A stretch of DNA of 64,000 nt from Bombyx mori (GCF_030269925.1 NC_085108.1:7316001-7380000), one strand, 5' to 3'. Shown: positions 22,593-34,375, counted from the stretch's first letter. The notes: generated from the sequence alone by a model not told the origin. Numbers and translations: made by a program.

Positions 22593-22914
22593 TCGTCAAA
22601 TATGTTAAATCATATCTGGAGGCAAAAGGAACATAGCCCATACATTCAAGTGTTTATTTTATCAAACTCACCCATGTTCTGTTTTAAAGAAAACCTAGAC
22701 CCTTTTATCTGAAAGTACAACTTGATAAAAGCCGACCAAATAATGTCTTTAAATGTCAAAAAATTAAAGGGCAAAGGGATACACACGAAGCCAGACATTA
22801 CCAAAAATGTCAGTGTAACATTAAGGACGCGCTGGATCGAAACAGTCCAGACAATATTATGACTTTTAAAGTTCAAAAAATTTGGTGTTACGACTAAATA
22901 CTTAAAGAAAATAA

Positions 22915-23120
22915 AGCCTACTGAGTTTCTCGCCGGATCTTCTCAGTGGGTCGCGTTTCCGATCCGGTGGTAGATTCTGCGAAGTACTCCTCACGCTAAG
23001 GCCAGTGTTAGCAATGTCGTCAGGTTTGAGCCCCGTGAGCTCACCTACTAGTTATGGTTACGCTGAAATAGTCTCTCAAGACCACCAGCTTAGGTAGGTT
23101 AAAGGAAAAAAAAAACAAAA
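22915..23120 (+). mobile_element. LINE 3'-end repeat, variant B
   Basis: CTACTGAGTTTCTCGCCGGA to CACCAGCTTAGGTAGG and an A-rich tail. 5'-truncated. Confidence 0.8.
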
Positions 23121-24022
23121 AAAATAGTGTCTGTATGTGGACTTTTTGGCGGGAACGCGAGGAGTGAAGTTGTGTAATTTGTGTTATTTTGTCTACCTAT
23201 TTAGTGTTTCTTCAGGTTTAAATGTGTAATAATGGTGGTTTATTAACTGTTAAATATCTGTGAAAGTGCACAAATGTAGGAAAATGAAACTAAGCCGCTT
23301 CTCGGGATCCTCGAAAAAGTCCACTAAAAAAATCTCAGTAAATGACCACCATTTTACTGAGATTATATTTCATGCCATATCATCATCTCATTTCATTTAA
23401 TTTCATCCCAATTGATTAATGTATCAAATTAATCATCTTCATTTGATTTCACCCCATATTAGCATTTTTCATAAATATATGATTAAAAATTGAAATAAGA
23501 CTTGACCTAAAGGTCTTAGTTACCAGGTCATAAAATCCCTTAAAAAAAAGATTCTTAGCTGGGGTTCTCTAGTACACATCTCACATAAATTTATTTAGCG
23601 TTCTCTCTGATAGATAGATAACAAGTATCGACATATATAATAGCTAATTAAAATGAAGCCCACGTTCTAATGGAATACGAGGAGGAATTAATTGTCAAAA
23701 GCAAAGAATAAATGAGACGAATCATTAATTTCGAGACTATAGTGTTCCTAATAACAAAAAAAAAATCTAATTAAAAACCAAATGTATTTACGTAGTCGTG
23801 GATGAGTGTTTTTTTGTTTGTTTGAATTTTCATTGTTCTTTGAGATCCACCACCCACTTATATTTTCTTTGTTTGTTGGTTTTTTTTTTAATTCACTCTC
23901 TCGGCCGAATCTCAAGTGGCAATAACGTAAAAATGCTAACCTAAAAATTTGAGGTGGTTTTAGAAAGTAAATATTTCGCGCGTTTAATGTTTTCTTTTTA
24001 TTATTGTATACGTGATGGTGGT
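23121..24022. other. AT-rich stretch around the E2F-like arm
   Basis: No other supported feature. Confidence 0.3.
23142..23175 (-). repeat. Inverted repeat arm with E2F-like motif (right)
   Basis: GACTTTTTGGCGGGAACG then CGAGGAGTGAAGTTGTG, the complement of 22557-22592. A short ATG frame begins at 23284 (MKLSRFSGSSKKSTKK) with a weak donor CTCA|GTAAAT about 50 nt on. It is speculative as a first coding exon. Confidence 0.6.
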
Positions 24023-24272
24023 TTACTGGTGGTAGGACCTTTTGTGAGTCCGCACGGGTAGGTACCACCACCCTGCCTATTTCTGCCGTGAAGCAGTAAT
24101 GCGTTTCGGTTTGAAGGGTGGGGCAGCCGTTGTAACTATAATTGAGACCTTAGAACTTATATCTCAAGGTGGGTGGCGCATTTACGTTGTAGATGTCTAT
24201 GGGCTCCAGTAACCACTTAACACCAGGTGGGCTGTGAGCTCGTTCATCCATCTAAGCAATAAAAAAAAAAAC
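24023..24272 (+). mobile_element. Bm1 SINE body
   Basis: TACTGGTGGTAGGACCTTTT to CATCTAAGCAATAAAAAAAAAA; near consensus. Confidence 0.93.
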
Positions 24273-24374
24273 GTGATTGACATTATTAATTTATTAATAA
24301 TCGCGTTAACATAAATCTGAAGATCTATAAGTGCAAAGGACTATAATTGTTTTGGTGCCTTGAATCGTATAGAT

Positions 24375-24688
24375 CAGTGCTTCCCAACCTTTTTTGTGAC
24401 ATGCCTCGCTGTAACATTTCTAAAATTTTATGCCCCTATACATAATTTCAAACATTAAAAAATTGATTTGTTTACTTGAGAAACATGAATGATAGGTTTT
24501 AGGTAGAAATCACTATGAAATTGTTATCAGAACACAGTAAGTAATATTTCAAAACGTATGATAAAAAAATGAAATACAAATTCAAAATAATTTTAATACA
24601 GATTTTCTATATTAATTTAGAGCGATTGCCCTCCTTAATTATCTAACAGCCCCCTTGTGGGGCGTGGGCCCTACGTTGGGAAGAACTG
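24375..24688. mobile_element. hAT-like MITE (314 bp)
   Basis: Left end CAGTGCTTCCCAACCTTTTT, right end complement CAGTTCTTCCCAACGTAGGG. Flanks GTATAGAT and GTGCAGAG agree at five of eight positions, compatible with a decayed 8-bp duplication. The CAGTG..TTCCCAACC ends are typical of hAT elements. No transposase. Confidence 0.68.
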
Positions 24689-25250
24689 GTGCAGAGCGTA
24701 GAAGTGTCATAATATAACAGATATCTTAAAATTTACTCCTTGAAGTAGAAAGCTCGAATCCCCCATGCACACTTTTTTTTACTATGCTTAAGAAATCGAT
24801 TTTTTTTTACTATTACCGGACATTATACTATCAATATTTTCCATACCCGGGACCGGTTACTTTAAGCCTGCTAAATTTTTACCGCATCAAAACATTGACA
24901 TTTCTAACTGTATTGTTGAAGGACCAAAAGAATTGGTGAAGCACCTGGCAAATAAAAATGGATATCTTACAGCGGAATTTTCTTTAAGATTTTTTGCTAA
25001 TACTTTATATTCGAAAGCTTGGGTGACAATGAATGAGTCGTTCGAATATTATCTGTATTCGTTCGTTCATTGTCGCCAGCGAAAGGAAACGGAAGTTAGG
25101 GCTGGCGGAAGCTGAATTGTGAGGCCTACAATAAAAATTTCGACATGTTATTACTGATTAGAATATCGCTTAGAATGCTGTTAAGACATTAACGTCGAGA
25201 AAACAAAATGAATTCTCGTTAATTATAACGAGATGATAATTGATAATATC

Positions 25251-25292
25251 GAGTGTTTTTTTTATTTATTAAAATAAAAAAAAACACTCAAA
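25251..25292. repeat. AT-rich perfect-type hairpin
   Basis: GAGTGTTTTTTTTATTT is mirrored by AAATAAAAAAAAACACTC with a short loop. Possibly the core of a very small foldback or a pair of opposed tails. Confidence 0.5.
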
Positions 25293-25324
25293 ATTATCAT
25301 GGGTGTGAACAACTGACAAATCTG

Positions 25325-25440
25325 CTATTTTTTTTTGCCTTTGTAGGCAGACGAGCATGCGGCCCATCGTCACTCATGGTCACCGTCGCTCATGGACGTC
25401 AGCAATGCCAGGGACGGAGCCAAGCCGCTACCTGCTGTAG
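25325..25440 (-). mobile_element. CR1-like LINE 3' tail fragment
   Basis: T-tract, GCCTTTGTAGGCAGACGAGC, ATGGTCACCGTCGCTCATGG and GCCAAGCCGCTACCTGC. Confidence 0.68.
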
Positions 25441-25799
25441 TACTGCTGTATGTAATGCAGGGTGCTAAGTCCCGCGCTTGCAACAGCATCCTGCCTATTT
25501 CCACAATTAAATACTCAATCATCTGATTCTTTATTTACGTCCACGATTTAAGACGCCAGATAAAAAAAATATTTATTTAATATTATTTCCGAGACAGCCC
25601 TATAGTAGGCAAAGGGACGCGCCGAACAGCCCTCAAAAGCTCAAAGGGACGCCTGTAATTTTGCCGTTTGCTTTGTGATGACAATGCAGATATTATTATA
25701 TTTAGAGCTTGATGCTGACAGCTTTGTCGAATAGACAGAATAGCTGCATACTTAAATTCAAGTTGAAGGAATACCAATCGAGCTTAATCTTTGTATCAT

Positions 25800-26046
25800 T
25801 TACTGGTGGTAGGACCTCGTGTGAGTCCGCACGGGTAGGTACCACCGCCCTGCCTATTTCTGCCGTGAAGCAGTATTGCGTTTCGGTTTGAAGGGCAGGT
25901 CAGCCGTTGTAAAAATAACTGAGACCTCAGAACTTATATCTCAAGGTGGGTGGCGGCTTTTACGTTGTAGATGCCTATGGGCTCCGGTAACCACTTAAAA
26001 CTAGATGGGCTGTAAGCTGTAGGCTGTAAACCATCTAAGCAATAAT
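25800..26046 (+). mobile_element. Bm1 SINE body
   Basis: TACTGGTGGTAGGACCTCGT to CCATCTAAGCAATAATTTT. The region before the tail has drifted. Confidence 0.88.
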
Positions 26047-26145
26047 TTTTTTTATATCAATTTCCGAAATTTGCCGTGATTCGCAGTCTATGTGGTGGTC
26101 GCTGTTATTGTAAATTGTGATCTATATTACTTCATAGATTCCGAA

Positions 26146-26302
26146 GTCCACTGAGTTTCTCGCCGGATCTTCTCAGTGGGTCGCGTTTCCGATCCAGTGG
26201 TAGATTCTGCGAAGCACTGCTTTGAGCCCCGCGAGCTCACCTACTAGTTAAGGTTACGCTGAAATTGCCTCTCAAGGCTATCAGCATAGGAAGGAAAAAA
26301 CA
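26146..26302 (+). mobile_element. LINE 3'-end repeat, variant B, internally deleted
   Basis: CACTGAGTTTCTCGCCGGAT, TCTGCGAAGCACTGC joined directly to TTTGAGCCCCGCGAGCTCAC, then AAGGCTATCAGCATAGG and an A tail. Confidence 0.76.
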
Positions 26303-26317
26303 AGATTCCGAATCTAT

Positions 26318-26470
26318 TTTATTTAAATATTAAATATATGTATGTGTATAATAAACATCTTACATTTATTTCCGTTATCTGGTACCTGTAACACAAGTTC
26401 TTTACGAACTTAGCACGGGAACAGTTAACGTGGCGCGATTGTTAGTAAATATTTATTTATATTTATTAGT
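26318..26470 (+). mobile_element. tRNA-derived SINE, 5'-truncated
   Basis: Shares TTACATTTATTTCCGTTATC, TGGTACCTGTAACACAAG, CACGGGAACAGTTAACG and the TATTTATTTAT end with 48081-48347. The tRNA head is missing. Confidence 0.78.
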
Positions 26471-26479
26471 TTCCTAGAA

Positions 26480-26900
26480 CTAGAGGTCCCGCAGTAGTCG
26501 AAATTCGACTATAACTAATTGGAATTGTAAGTTTGTACACTATTATGATTGTATTTTATACTCCTATAGTCACAAATTTCGCCAAGACTACACTATAAAA
26601 ATATTAACAAAGACAAACAATATTTAATCTATTCTCAATTTGACAACAGACGTCAAGAACAAAAGTTTGACAGTAAATAGTATGCATGCGTGTGTGCGTC
26701 AAATACATGGTATGTAGTGTGTGTAATGTTTTCTTTATTGATTTAATGTATCTTTTATGCATTATTTTTAAAAAATATTCGCATTGTGCACTTCTTCTAT
26801 ATATTCTCTATAAGTGTGGAAAATTTCATACTCCTCCGTCCGCGCAATTTTCGTAAAAAGGGATACAAAGTTTTTGCTTCACGTATTAATATATTATAGA
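26480..26900 (-). mobile_element. Non-autonomous Helitron, family A (421 bp)
   Basis: Minus-strand copy: the 3' end CCTCTAG lies at 26480 with the hairpin just inside, and the 5' end TCTATAATATATTAATACG at 26900. It sits immediately after the tRNA-SINE. Confidence 0.86.
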
Positions 26901-27144
26901 ATACACGGCGTATGGAATATACCTACCTACATTTTTAGTGAAACAAGAAAGTTCATTGAACTTTAGAATAACTAGAATTTATTTCTGAATGAAACATGTT
27001 ATTTCGTTAGTAAAATCCTTGTTTAATGATTTGGTTATAACAAACTCTCCCGTCTAGTTAGATGCTTTTGACGTAACAGACGCAACGTGACTGAACGATT
27101 TTGATACTTTTTGATTGAATTTCGTAATTAAACCCAGCTTTGGA

Positions 27145-27384
27145 TTTTTTATTTATTGCTTAGATGGGTGGACGAGCTCACAGCCCACCTGGTGTTACCT
27201 AAGTGGTAACGGGAGCCCATAGACATCTACAACGTAAATGCGCCACCCACCTTGAGACATAAGTTTTAAGGTCTCAGTATAGTTACAACGGCTGCCCCAC
27301 CCGAAACGCATTATTGCTTCACGGTAGAAATGGCAGGGTGGTGGTACCTACTCGTGCGGACTCACAAGAGGTCCTACCACCAAT
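27145..27384 (-). mobile_element. Bm1 SINE body
   Basis: TTGCTTAGATGGGTGGACGA to GGTCCTACCACCAAT, with a small deletion removing TTCAAA before CCGAAACGC. Confidence 0.9.
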
Positions 27385-27394
27385 GCACAAGTGC

Positions 27395-27698
27395 ATTTAT
27401 ACAGTTGGATTGGCTGGAAGGAAATAAATCCTATTTTTTACTGTCGCTTATGGACATCAGCGATGTCTTTCCCTCTGAATGCTCTCCAGCAAACCTAGTT
27501 TGGAGGATGGTGCGTGGCAAAAGCAGCTCTGGAAACACGCTGTGGATGAACTCTGCTTCGGCGGATGGAGGTAAACAGGAGAGCACCATCGTGCCATCAT
27601 ATTCTTCATCAAGGAACTGGTGGGGGATTGAAAGAAGAGCCTTCGTGTATTACAGTAATGGATGTGGGGTCTATCGGAGTTCACTCTCTTTTTCTGTA
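27395..27698 (-). pseudogene. CR1-like LINE ORF fragment, decayed
   Basis: TGCGTGGCAAAAGCAGCTCT, GGAAACACGCTGTGGATGAA and TCAAGGAACTGG align with blocks of 39780-39900. Frame is lost. Confidence 0.5.
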
Positions 27699-27872
27699 TC
27701 CCTATGCTGATAGCCTAGAGGCTATTTCAGCTTCTCCTTGACGTGTAGATGAGCTCACGGGGCTCAAACTGGAAGTGTTGCTACAACTGGCTTTAGCAAG
27801 AGCAGTGCTTCGCAGAATCTAACACCGGATCGGAAACGCGACCCACTGAGAAGATCCGGTGAGAAACTCAGC
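27699..27872 (-). mobile_element. LINE 3'-end repeat, variant B
   Basis: TATGCTGATAGCCTAGAGGC, AGCAGTGCTTCGCAGAATCT and GAGAAGATCCGGTGAGAAAC. Confidence 0.8.
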
Positions 27873-27951
27873 GAGTAAGATATTTCAAGTTCCTCCAGCT
27901 TCGTGTCTCTTCGTGGCTGGTCATAATTAAATCTTTGCCTAAAGATACTTT

Positions 27952-28192
27952 TACTGGTGGTAGGACCTCTTGTGAGTCTGCGCGTGTAGGTACTACCACC
28001 CTGCCTATTTCTGCCGTGAAGCAGTAATACGTTTCGGTTTGAAGGGCGGGGCAGCCGTTGTAACTATACTGAGACCTTAGAACTTATATCTCAAGGTGGG
28101 TGGCGCATTTAAGTCGTAGATGTCTATGGGCTCCAGTAATCACTTAATACCAGGTGGGCTGTGAGCTCGTCCACCCATCTAAGCAATAAAAG
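27952..28192 (+). mobile_element. Bm1 SINE body
   Basis: TACTGGTGGTAGGACCTCTT to CATCTAAGCAATAAAAG. Confidence 0.92.
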
Positions 28193-28479
28193 CTTAATAG
28201 CAAAAACGTATAGGCAGTGTTCGTTTAGAATCCTAGCGCATTTTTAAATAGCTTTCCGGGAGCTCAGGAATACTGCTGGTGGAACAATCAAAGGGCCCGT
28301 ATGCCCCACAATAAAGACCTTTACACGTTCGATAATAAAGTTTATTTTGGTACGTTAAACGCACCCTATGTGTTTGGCGCGTGTGTGCAAGAAAGAATGC
28401 ATTAGTTATGAACGGGGTCTGGATGCTAGTGATGTGCACTGTCGATAATTTAATAAAAATATTAAACTCTAATATTTTT

Positions 28480-28990
28480 TTTGTTTGTGCAGTGACCTTT
28501 TTTACTTGTTAAGCAGAGTTCCGTGATGCCTGGAATCTTCATCTTTTTCTCCCCCTTATCCCACTAGGTGGGGTCGGCACAGCTAATTTTTCTCTCATTC
28601 TCTTCTAGCACTAGCTCTCTTTATACTGGTGGTAGGACCCCCTGTGAGTCCGCGCTGCCCTAAAGTCGTAATGCGTTTCGGTTTGAAGGGTGGGGCAGCC
28701 GTTGTAACTATACTGAGACCTTAGAACTTATATCTCAAGGCGGGTGGCGTATTTACGTTGTAGATGTCTATGGGTTCCAGTAACCACTTAACACCAGGTG
28801 GGCTGTGAACTCGTCCACACACCTAAGCAATAAAAAAAAAACCAGCCGTCATCTCAACACTCACTCCTTTCTCTCTCTCATATCGTCATTCACACACTCC
28901 ATCCATGTCTTCTTCGGTCGACCTCTTGTCGTATCTTGTCGTACACAATGCTTTTCCGGGGTTCTTTATCATCGTTTGGTAATTAAAACG
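28480..28990 (-). mobile_element. LINE-related repeat split by Bm1
   Basis: CCCCCTTATCCCACTAGGTG..GTCGGCACAGC (28550-28585) and CATCTCAACACTCACTCC, CACACACTCCATCCATGTC (28848-28920) are blocks that I recall as adjacent in a moth LINE 3' region. Here a Bm1 (28624-28841) lies between them. Strand and clade uncertain. Confidence 0.45.
28624..28841 (+). mobile_element. Bm1 SINE body, internally deleted
   Basis: TACTGGTGGTAGGACCCCCT to CACCTAAGCAATAAAAAAAAA. The stretch between GAGTCCGCG and GTAATGCG is shortened. Confidence 0.88.
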
Positions 28991-29357
28991 ATAAAGTTTT
29001 AATGCAAATTCACAAAGCTCTCTGCTAAAGCCAAACCTAATGCTATAGAAATAAAAAAGCATATATTCCTAAAATACCCGCAATGTAATACAATTCGTAA
29101 TGAACTACCGCGTGGGGTCAACAGCCTCGCGAGAACGCGGTGTGTGGCTTCATGAATATAAACTAATCAACAAATCAATCCCCGACTTGGATTCGGCTTA
29201 ATAAAGCCTGTATAGTGAATCAACGAAAGCCAAATTAAAGGTTGACTGTGTATTTATTGAACGATGACGTCAGTATGTATACAAAATATCTTCGGGAGCG
29301 GGACAGACTGGACTCAACACCGGAAACTTTATGATTATTCTTTTTAACATTTCTTTG

Positions 29358-29580
29358 TCTATACTTAATATTATAAAGAGGAAAGATTTGTTTGTTTGTT
29401 TGTTTCGAATAGGCTTCCAAACTACTGAACCGATTTGAAAAATTCTTTCACTGTTTAGGAGCTACAGTATTTCCGAGTGACATAGGTTATAATATTTTTT
29501 TAAAAAAGTTAGGGATCCTTACTAAAACTCCAATAATGTAACCCAAATTGTAAAAAAATCACCTAAAATATTCTTGTATT
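29358..29580 (+). mobile_element. Helitron family D, 5' part only
   Basis: TCTATACTTAATATTATAAA, GAGGAAAGATTTGTTTGTTT, AAACTACTGAACCGATTTGA and GAGTGACATAGG. The 3' CTAG end is not found; compare the complete copies at 45599 and 59606. Confidence 0.75.
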
Positions 29581-29746
29581 TAATAAACATAGTCCTTATG
29601 GTGTCAATAAATAAGGTTTTAACAAACAGGCGAGCTGCTCATCCAAGCCAAGCACCAAGTGTATCCTAGCGAGCTAGTTAAGTGTAAAGATATACCTGTT
29701 AATTGTTCTCGGCGGTTAAACTGCTATCCAGAGCCGTGGCAGTTTT

Positions 29747-29988
29747 TACTGGTGGTGGGACCTCTTGTGAGTCCGCACGGGTAGGTACCACCCCCTCGCC
29801 TATTTGTGCCGTGAAGCAGTAATGCGTTTCGGTTTGAAGGGTGGGGCAGCCGTTGTAACTATACTGAGACCTTAGAACTTATATCTCAAGGTGGGTGGCG
29901 CATTTACGTTGTAGATGTCTATGGACGTCAGTAGCCATTTAACACCAGGTGGGCTGTGAACTCGTCCACCCATCTAAGCAATAAAAAA
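29747..29988 (+). mobile_element. Bm1 SINE body
   Basis: TACTGGTGGTGGGACCTCTT to CATCTAAGCAATAAAAAAATA. Confidence 0.92.
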
Positions 29989-31200
29989 ATATATGTTAGA
30001 GCCACGACGACATCAAAGTGGTCGTAAATGCTTGCCTGAATAAGAAACAGTTTAGCTTTCAAAGCATGTGTTTCAAGGAGGAAATACGGTGATTCTGACT
30101 GACTCATAGCTTTAGTGGGCTGGAGAAACTTAAGGTTCTATTGCCAGAGTCAATAGACTTTAGAACGCGAACGCTAGCTTTGATATATGATATCGAAGTC
30201 CCAATTTTATAGTGTAATAACTGTGCCACTCTTTAAAGCACTTGTGTGCCTTACAATGTTTCCTTCTGTTCTCTTCTTATTCAGCTATGTGCGCTCATGT
30301 CATGCTACATAGGGACGACGGGCCGCCTGTCTTACGTTAAGGGTCAAAGTGACTTGGGAATCCTGTAGTTATTTTTTTCGGGCCGTGGGCCGAACCTCCT
30401 GCGAGATCCCCGCGCCTAGGTATGTGGTGGTTGACGATCTGCAAGGTGTTGGGAGCAGACCGCGGGCCTAAGGAATTTTAGGGCCCTACCGCACTAAACG
30501 ACTCCCCTGTACTCTTACACCCGACGTCCGATCTCCGTCCAGAGTTAGAATCCGGTCAGAGTAAGGGGGTTCCTGCGGTCAACACTACAACCAGTTGGTT
30601 GGCTTAAGATTACAATCAGAATACGTCGAATACACCGTACTACCGTTTGTGAATCTCATCTCATCATGTCTCATCTCGCACATTACTCAAAGAATATTCC
30701 ACAAATTTTTTCGGTGCTTCCCGGAACACACGGGTCTTTTCCCGAGAAATAAGACACTCGAATTTGTCTAACCTCATTGCGTTCATCTTAATAGATTGGT
30801 GGACCCACCCTCTTACAAGGCGCCGGAGGAGCACGGCGGACTCCATTAAAAGGGATGGCACCCCTTTTAACTCTATTAACGTCTCAACCGATGACTCAAA
30901 TTTGTAAAATCATTCCTCACAATTGGTTAATGTTAAAAACGGGCTGTATGATTCTAAATTAATAGCGACAAATTTGCTGTTCATCCCATTGATCACCACT
31001 CTAACAGCTTGCAGATATTATCAGTGTCTTCCTCGATAAATTACATTAATACTGTGGCAGGCTCATCGTATAGTTAAGTACTGTTAACAATGCAGTCCTA
31101 GTTTGATAAACTGTAAAAAGCAGAGATAATCGCCTCTCCGAAGACAAGGGCTTGGAGGTTGAATCACCAGCTCAAGACTCCATGTATTAGCCACCACATT
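29989..31200. other. Unassigned, probably decayed LINE sequence
   Basis: A GC-richer block at 30340-30860 (CGGGCCGTGGGCCGAACCTC..) has short broken frames, including 65 codons on the minus strand (30664-30861). The composition suggests old retrotransposon sequence, but I cannot assign it. Confidence 0.3.
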
Positions 31201-31384
31201 ACTGGTGGTAGGACCTCTTGTGAGTTCACTGGTGGTAGGACCTCTTGTGAGTCCGCGCGGGTACTTGAGACCTTAGAACTTATATCTCAAGGTGGGTAGC
31301 GCATTTACGTTGTGAATCTCTATGGACTCCAGTAACTATGGTGGGCTGTGAGCTCATCCACCCATCTAAGCAATAAATAAATAA
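31201..31384 (+). mobile_element. Bm1 SINE with duplicated 5' block and internal deletion
   Basis: ACTGGTGGTAGGACCTCTTG TGAGT occurs twice in tandem (31201-31225, 31228-31252). The sequence then jumps from GCGCGGGTA to CTTGAGACCTTAG, deleting about 100 bp, and ends CATCTAAGCAATAAATAAA. Confidence 0.88.
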
Positions 31385-32765
31385 AACATGTTATAATAAC
31401 ACCAATGCTAATTCAGACTGTTATTTGTCCGACCCTACGCATCGAATACGTCCGTAAGATAAACAAGTCTGCACCTAATCGCCAAGTGTCGCCAGATAAG
31501 CGAATTAACGTCTACCTAACCTTCAATTTTCAAGCAATTAACCAAAGTGATGGACTTCCCGTCTGCGAAGCGGTTAAACGACTGCCAAACCAAACGTTAA
31601 GATCAGATTTCGGTTTAATTTTAATGACATTTTCTTTAGATCCGGGCAGAAATCTTCGGTCACAACCAAGTTTTACGTTCCGGAGTCTTTGTTAACTGTG
31701 TTCACTGGTGTTCTTTGACGACTGGCGACATTCCAGAATATATGACGTGGAGTACATCAGCCCCACCAATAGTAACTGCAACAGGGATTTGATACCAGAC
31801 TTTGAGTGTGTTTTACTGCTTACTGCCTTGAAGATAGGCAAACACATAGCCCACGTAGTGGTCCTTAGTTACCGTCCCTCACAGATCAGCAACACAGTCA
31901 GGTCTTGGCATACCGCTGGGGAATCTTTAATTCTCGTTTAAGAACATGTCACAGGAAACGTGGTGGAGTTAATTCTGAAGACCATTGCGGGGGAAATATG
32001 ACGCGTCCAGGTAGTAAGTGACCTATTCTCCGGTGGTATGCCAATGGTGGTTAATGAAAATATCGTCACTCAGAAGGATGCCGAAGACCGGCAAAGTGAC
32101 CCTGGCATTAGTCCGGGAAAACGCTAGGAAGAAGAAGAGGGTATGCCATGTGATATGTGTGAAAAGGATCCAAATTAATTGATCATTAGATTAATTAATA
32201 GAACTAAGTTTGGTATGGGAATAAATGATATCCTGCGAATTGGAGTACTGCTTAAAAAATTCAGCTTAAAAAGATATGAATTTTCTTACACGAAATAAGC
32301 TTGTCATGGAGGCTGCTCTTGAAGACTAACTACCAAATGGTGTAATCATGTTAACATCAGTCACAGGAGAAATGTATATTTCAAAAAGAATCGAAAAACC
32401 ATCGATAAACACCGACATCATCCCAGCACTAGTGCACAGACGAGCCCTATCGATCCAGCATCCCAGATACGACCTTTCCCATTCGAGATACCGAGTACAA
32501 TGACCTTATGACCTCTATAATATATTTTTTAAATTAAGCCACCCGCGGCCACTTTCTTTCGGGTTTCAATATAGGATGTATAGCATAAGAGAACTTCATT
32601 ATATTAAAATGATATATATTTTTACTTATGTAGCTATTACGGAACACTAGATATACAGACAGTTGGCTGAATCTCACTAGTGACATTTTCAAGGTAAGTT
32701 TTCACACTTATAATTATATACCATTGGTTTACTGAGCAACTTCGCCCGATCAATGAAAGATTACG
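31385..32765. other. Unassigned stretch, with a LINE-like scrap
   Basis: Open frames at 31405-31695 and 31708-31941 are not recognised. CGAAGACCGGCAAAGTGACC and GGGAAAACGCTAGGAAGAAG near 32080-32135 look like a LINE terminus. Nothing else. Confidence 0.3.
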
Positions 32766-32977
32766 GCTAGGTACCACCACCCTGCCCGGTTCTGCCGTGA
32801 AGCAGTAATGCGTTTCAATTTGAGGGGTGAGACAGCCGTTGTACTGTTAAAAGTGAGACCTTAGAACTGTTGTCTAAAGGTGGATGGCGGCATTTGCGTT
32901 ATAGATGTCTACGGGCTCCGGTAACTACTTAACATCAGGTGGGCCGTGAGCTCGTCCACCAATCTAAGCAATATAAA
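32766..32977 (+). mobile_element. Bm1 SINE, decayed
   Basis: CTAGGTACCACCACCCTGCC to CCAATCTAAGCAATATAAAAG with many substitutions. Confidence 0.82.
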
Positions 32978-33249
32978 AGACAGATCTTCCCTTTGCCGTA
33001 CCCCTGAAACTTCTGTATTTTCTGTACCAGATCTATCTTCAGACATCTCTTGAATTTCTTTTAAGACTTTCTACATTCACATGCTCCTATCTGAGTGAGA
33101 TGTTTCTGCATCATGGCTACCAGGACCACATGTAAGATAAGAGACCTTGAAAACCAGATATCGTTGACTATCTTATTAAACAAGACACCTGTATGGAACG
33201 CTCGTATAGACAGTAACTGGATAAGAAAGAAGTCGCATGACTATAGAAT

Positions 33250-33535
33250 AGTGGCCTAAATGATAAGACGCCCGGTGCGTTCGTATCGAGCGATGCGACC
33301 GTGCCGGGGTTCGAATCCCGCAGGCGGGTACCGATTTTTTTTAAGGAAATAGATTTTTAATAAGTGCTTTCGAATTACTTCCGCGATGAAGGTACAATTT
33401 CGTGTAAGTATTGAAAACCGTTGATTGATTTTTGTTTGTTTGCGTGATAGATGATCGTATTATAAGGCCCATGCGGGTAGGTACTACTGTCCTGCCTATT
33501 TATGCCGCGAAGCAGTTAAGAGCTCTCGCTGTATC
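33250..33535 (+). mobile_element. Old Bm1 with tRNA-like head
   Basis: GTGGCCTAAATGATAAGACG and GGGGTTCGAATCCCGCAGGC (intact B-box) form the head, followed by TACTTCCGCGATGAAGG and a body scrap GCGGGTAGGTACTACTGTCC. The head is diverged from the younger full copies. This is SINE, not a functional tRNA gene. Confidence 0.7.
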
Positions 33536-33779
33536 AACCGTGGTATAAAAAAATTGGCATTTGAAATGTGCATACGTTATGTTTTAATAATGCGATCTAA
33601 GATTTTCTTTATCTAGGAACAAATAGTTTATCAGGAGTTAAAAATATGTCTGATAGCCGGTATCAGAGTCTGGTCAGCTGCCCATGTATGGGCATCCCAT
33701 ACCCATAGCGCAGTAAACGTAAGCTTTCAAGTAACTTTTTTTTTTAAAACACCAGTCGTTACGTTAAAATGTCGAGCAG

Positions 33780-34050
33780 CACGACGTATTTACGGGTTCA
33801 GGTAACCACTTAGCATCGGATGGGCCGTGAGCTTGTTCACCTATCTATCACCTATAGACATCGCAAATGTGAATGACCCAAATTTTGGGTCATGAGGTCT
33901 ATGTCTCAAATGGCTGTTCCGTCTTTCTCAAATGTATAACGGCTGTTCCGTCTTTCAAACCAGACTGCATTACATGTCATGAGGTCTATGTCTCAAATGA
34001 CGTCTCAAAGACTGTTCCGTCTTTCAAATCAGATTGCATTACTGCTTCAC
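33780..34050. repeat. Two decayed Bm1 scraps with an internal tandem duplication
   Basis: A plus fragment (TCAGGTAACCACTTAGCATC..) is followed by minus Bm1 material in which TCATGAGGTCTATGTCTCAA recurs at 33890 and 33978, each time followed by CTGTTCCGTCTTTC and a GCATTAC end. Confidence 0.5.
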
Positions 34051-34204
34051 AGTTAATATTTTTTTGTATCTCGAATATGCTAGTGGCATACTGATCCTCC
34101 CTTATCTGCGCAATTCGGATGCCACAGTGGAGTGCATTCAGTAGGTCTACATGTAGAATCAATGGGAATTTATTCGCCCTATAAAAAAGCTCCTTAATCC
34201 CTTC

Positions 34205-34375
34205 GCGATTTTTTTTGGCTATTGTAGGTAGATAAGCGTACGGCCCAACTGATGGTAAATGGTTACCGTTGTTCATAGATGTAAGTAATACCAAAGGCAC
34301 AGTCTAATCGCTGCCTACCATTGAGTACTCTCTGCTAGCCTCGTTTGAAAAAGGACATGTCATAAACGTTTCAAT
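34205..34375 (-). mobile_element. CR1-like LINE 3' tail fragment
   Basis: T-tract, GGCTATTGTAGGTAGATAAG, GATGGTAAATGGTTACCG, CTGCCTACCATTGAGTACTC and CCTCGTTTGAAAAAGGACATG. Confidence 0.7.

Noticed and set aside
24933..25115. 60-codon plus-strand frame as a small gene
   Set aside because: AT-rich, no domain, no splice or start context; chance frame.
33250..33330. Possible tRNA gene (intact B-box)
   Set aside because: It matches the Bm1 head (GTGGCCTAAA..AAGACG) and is followed by Bm1 linker remnants.
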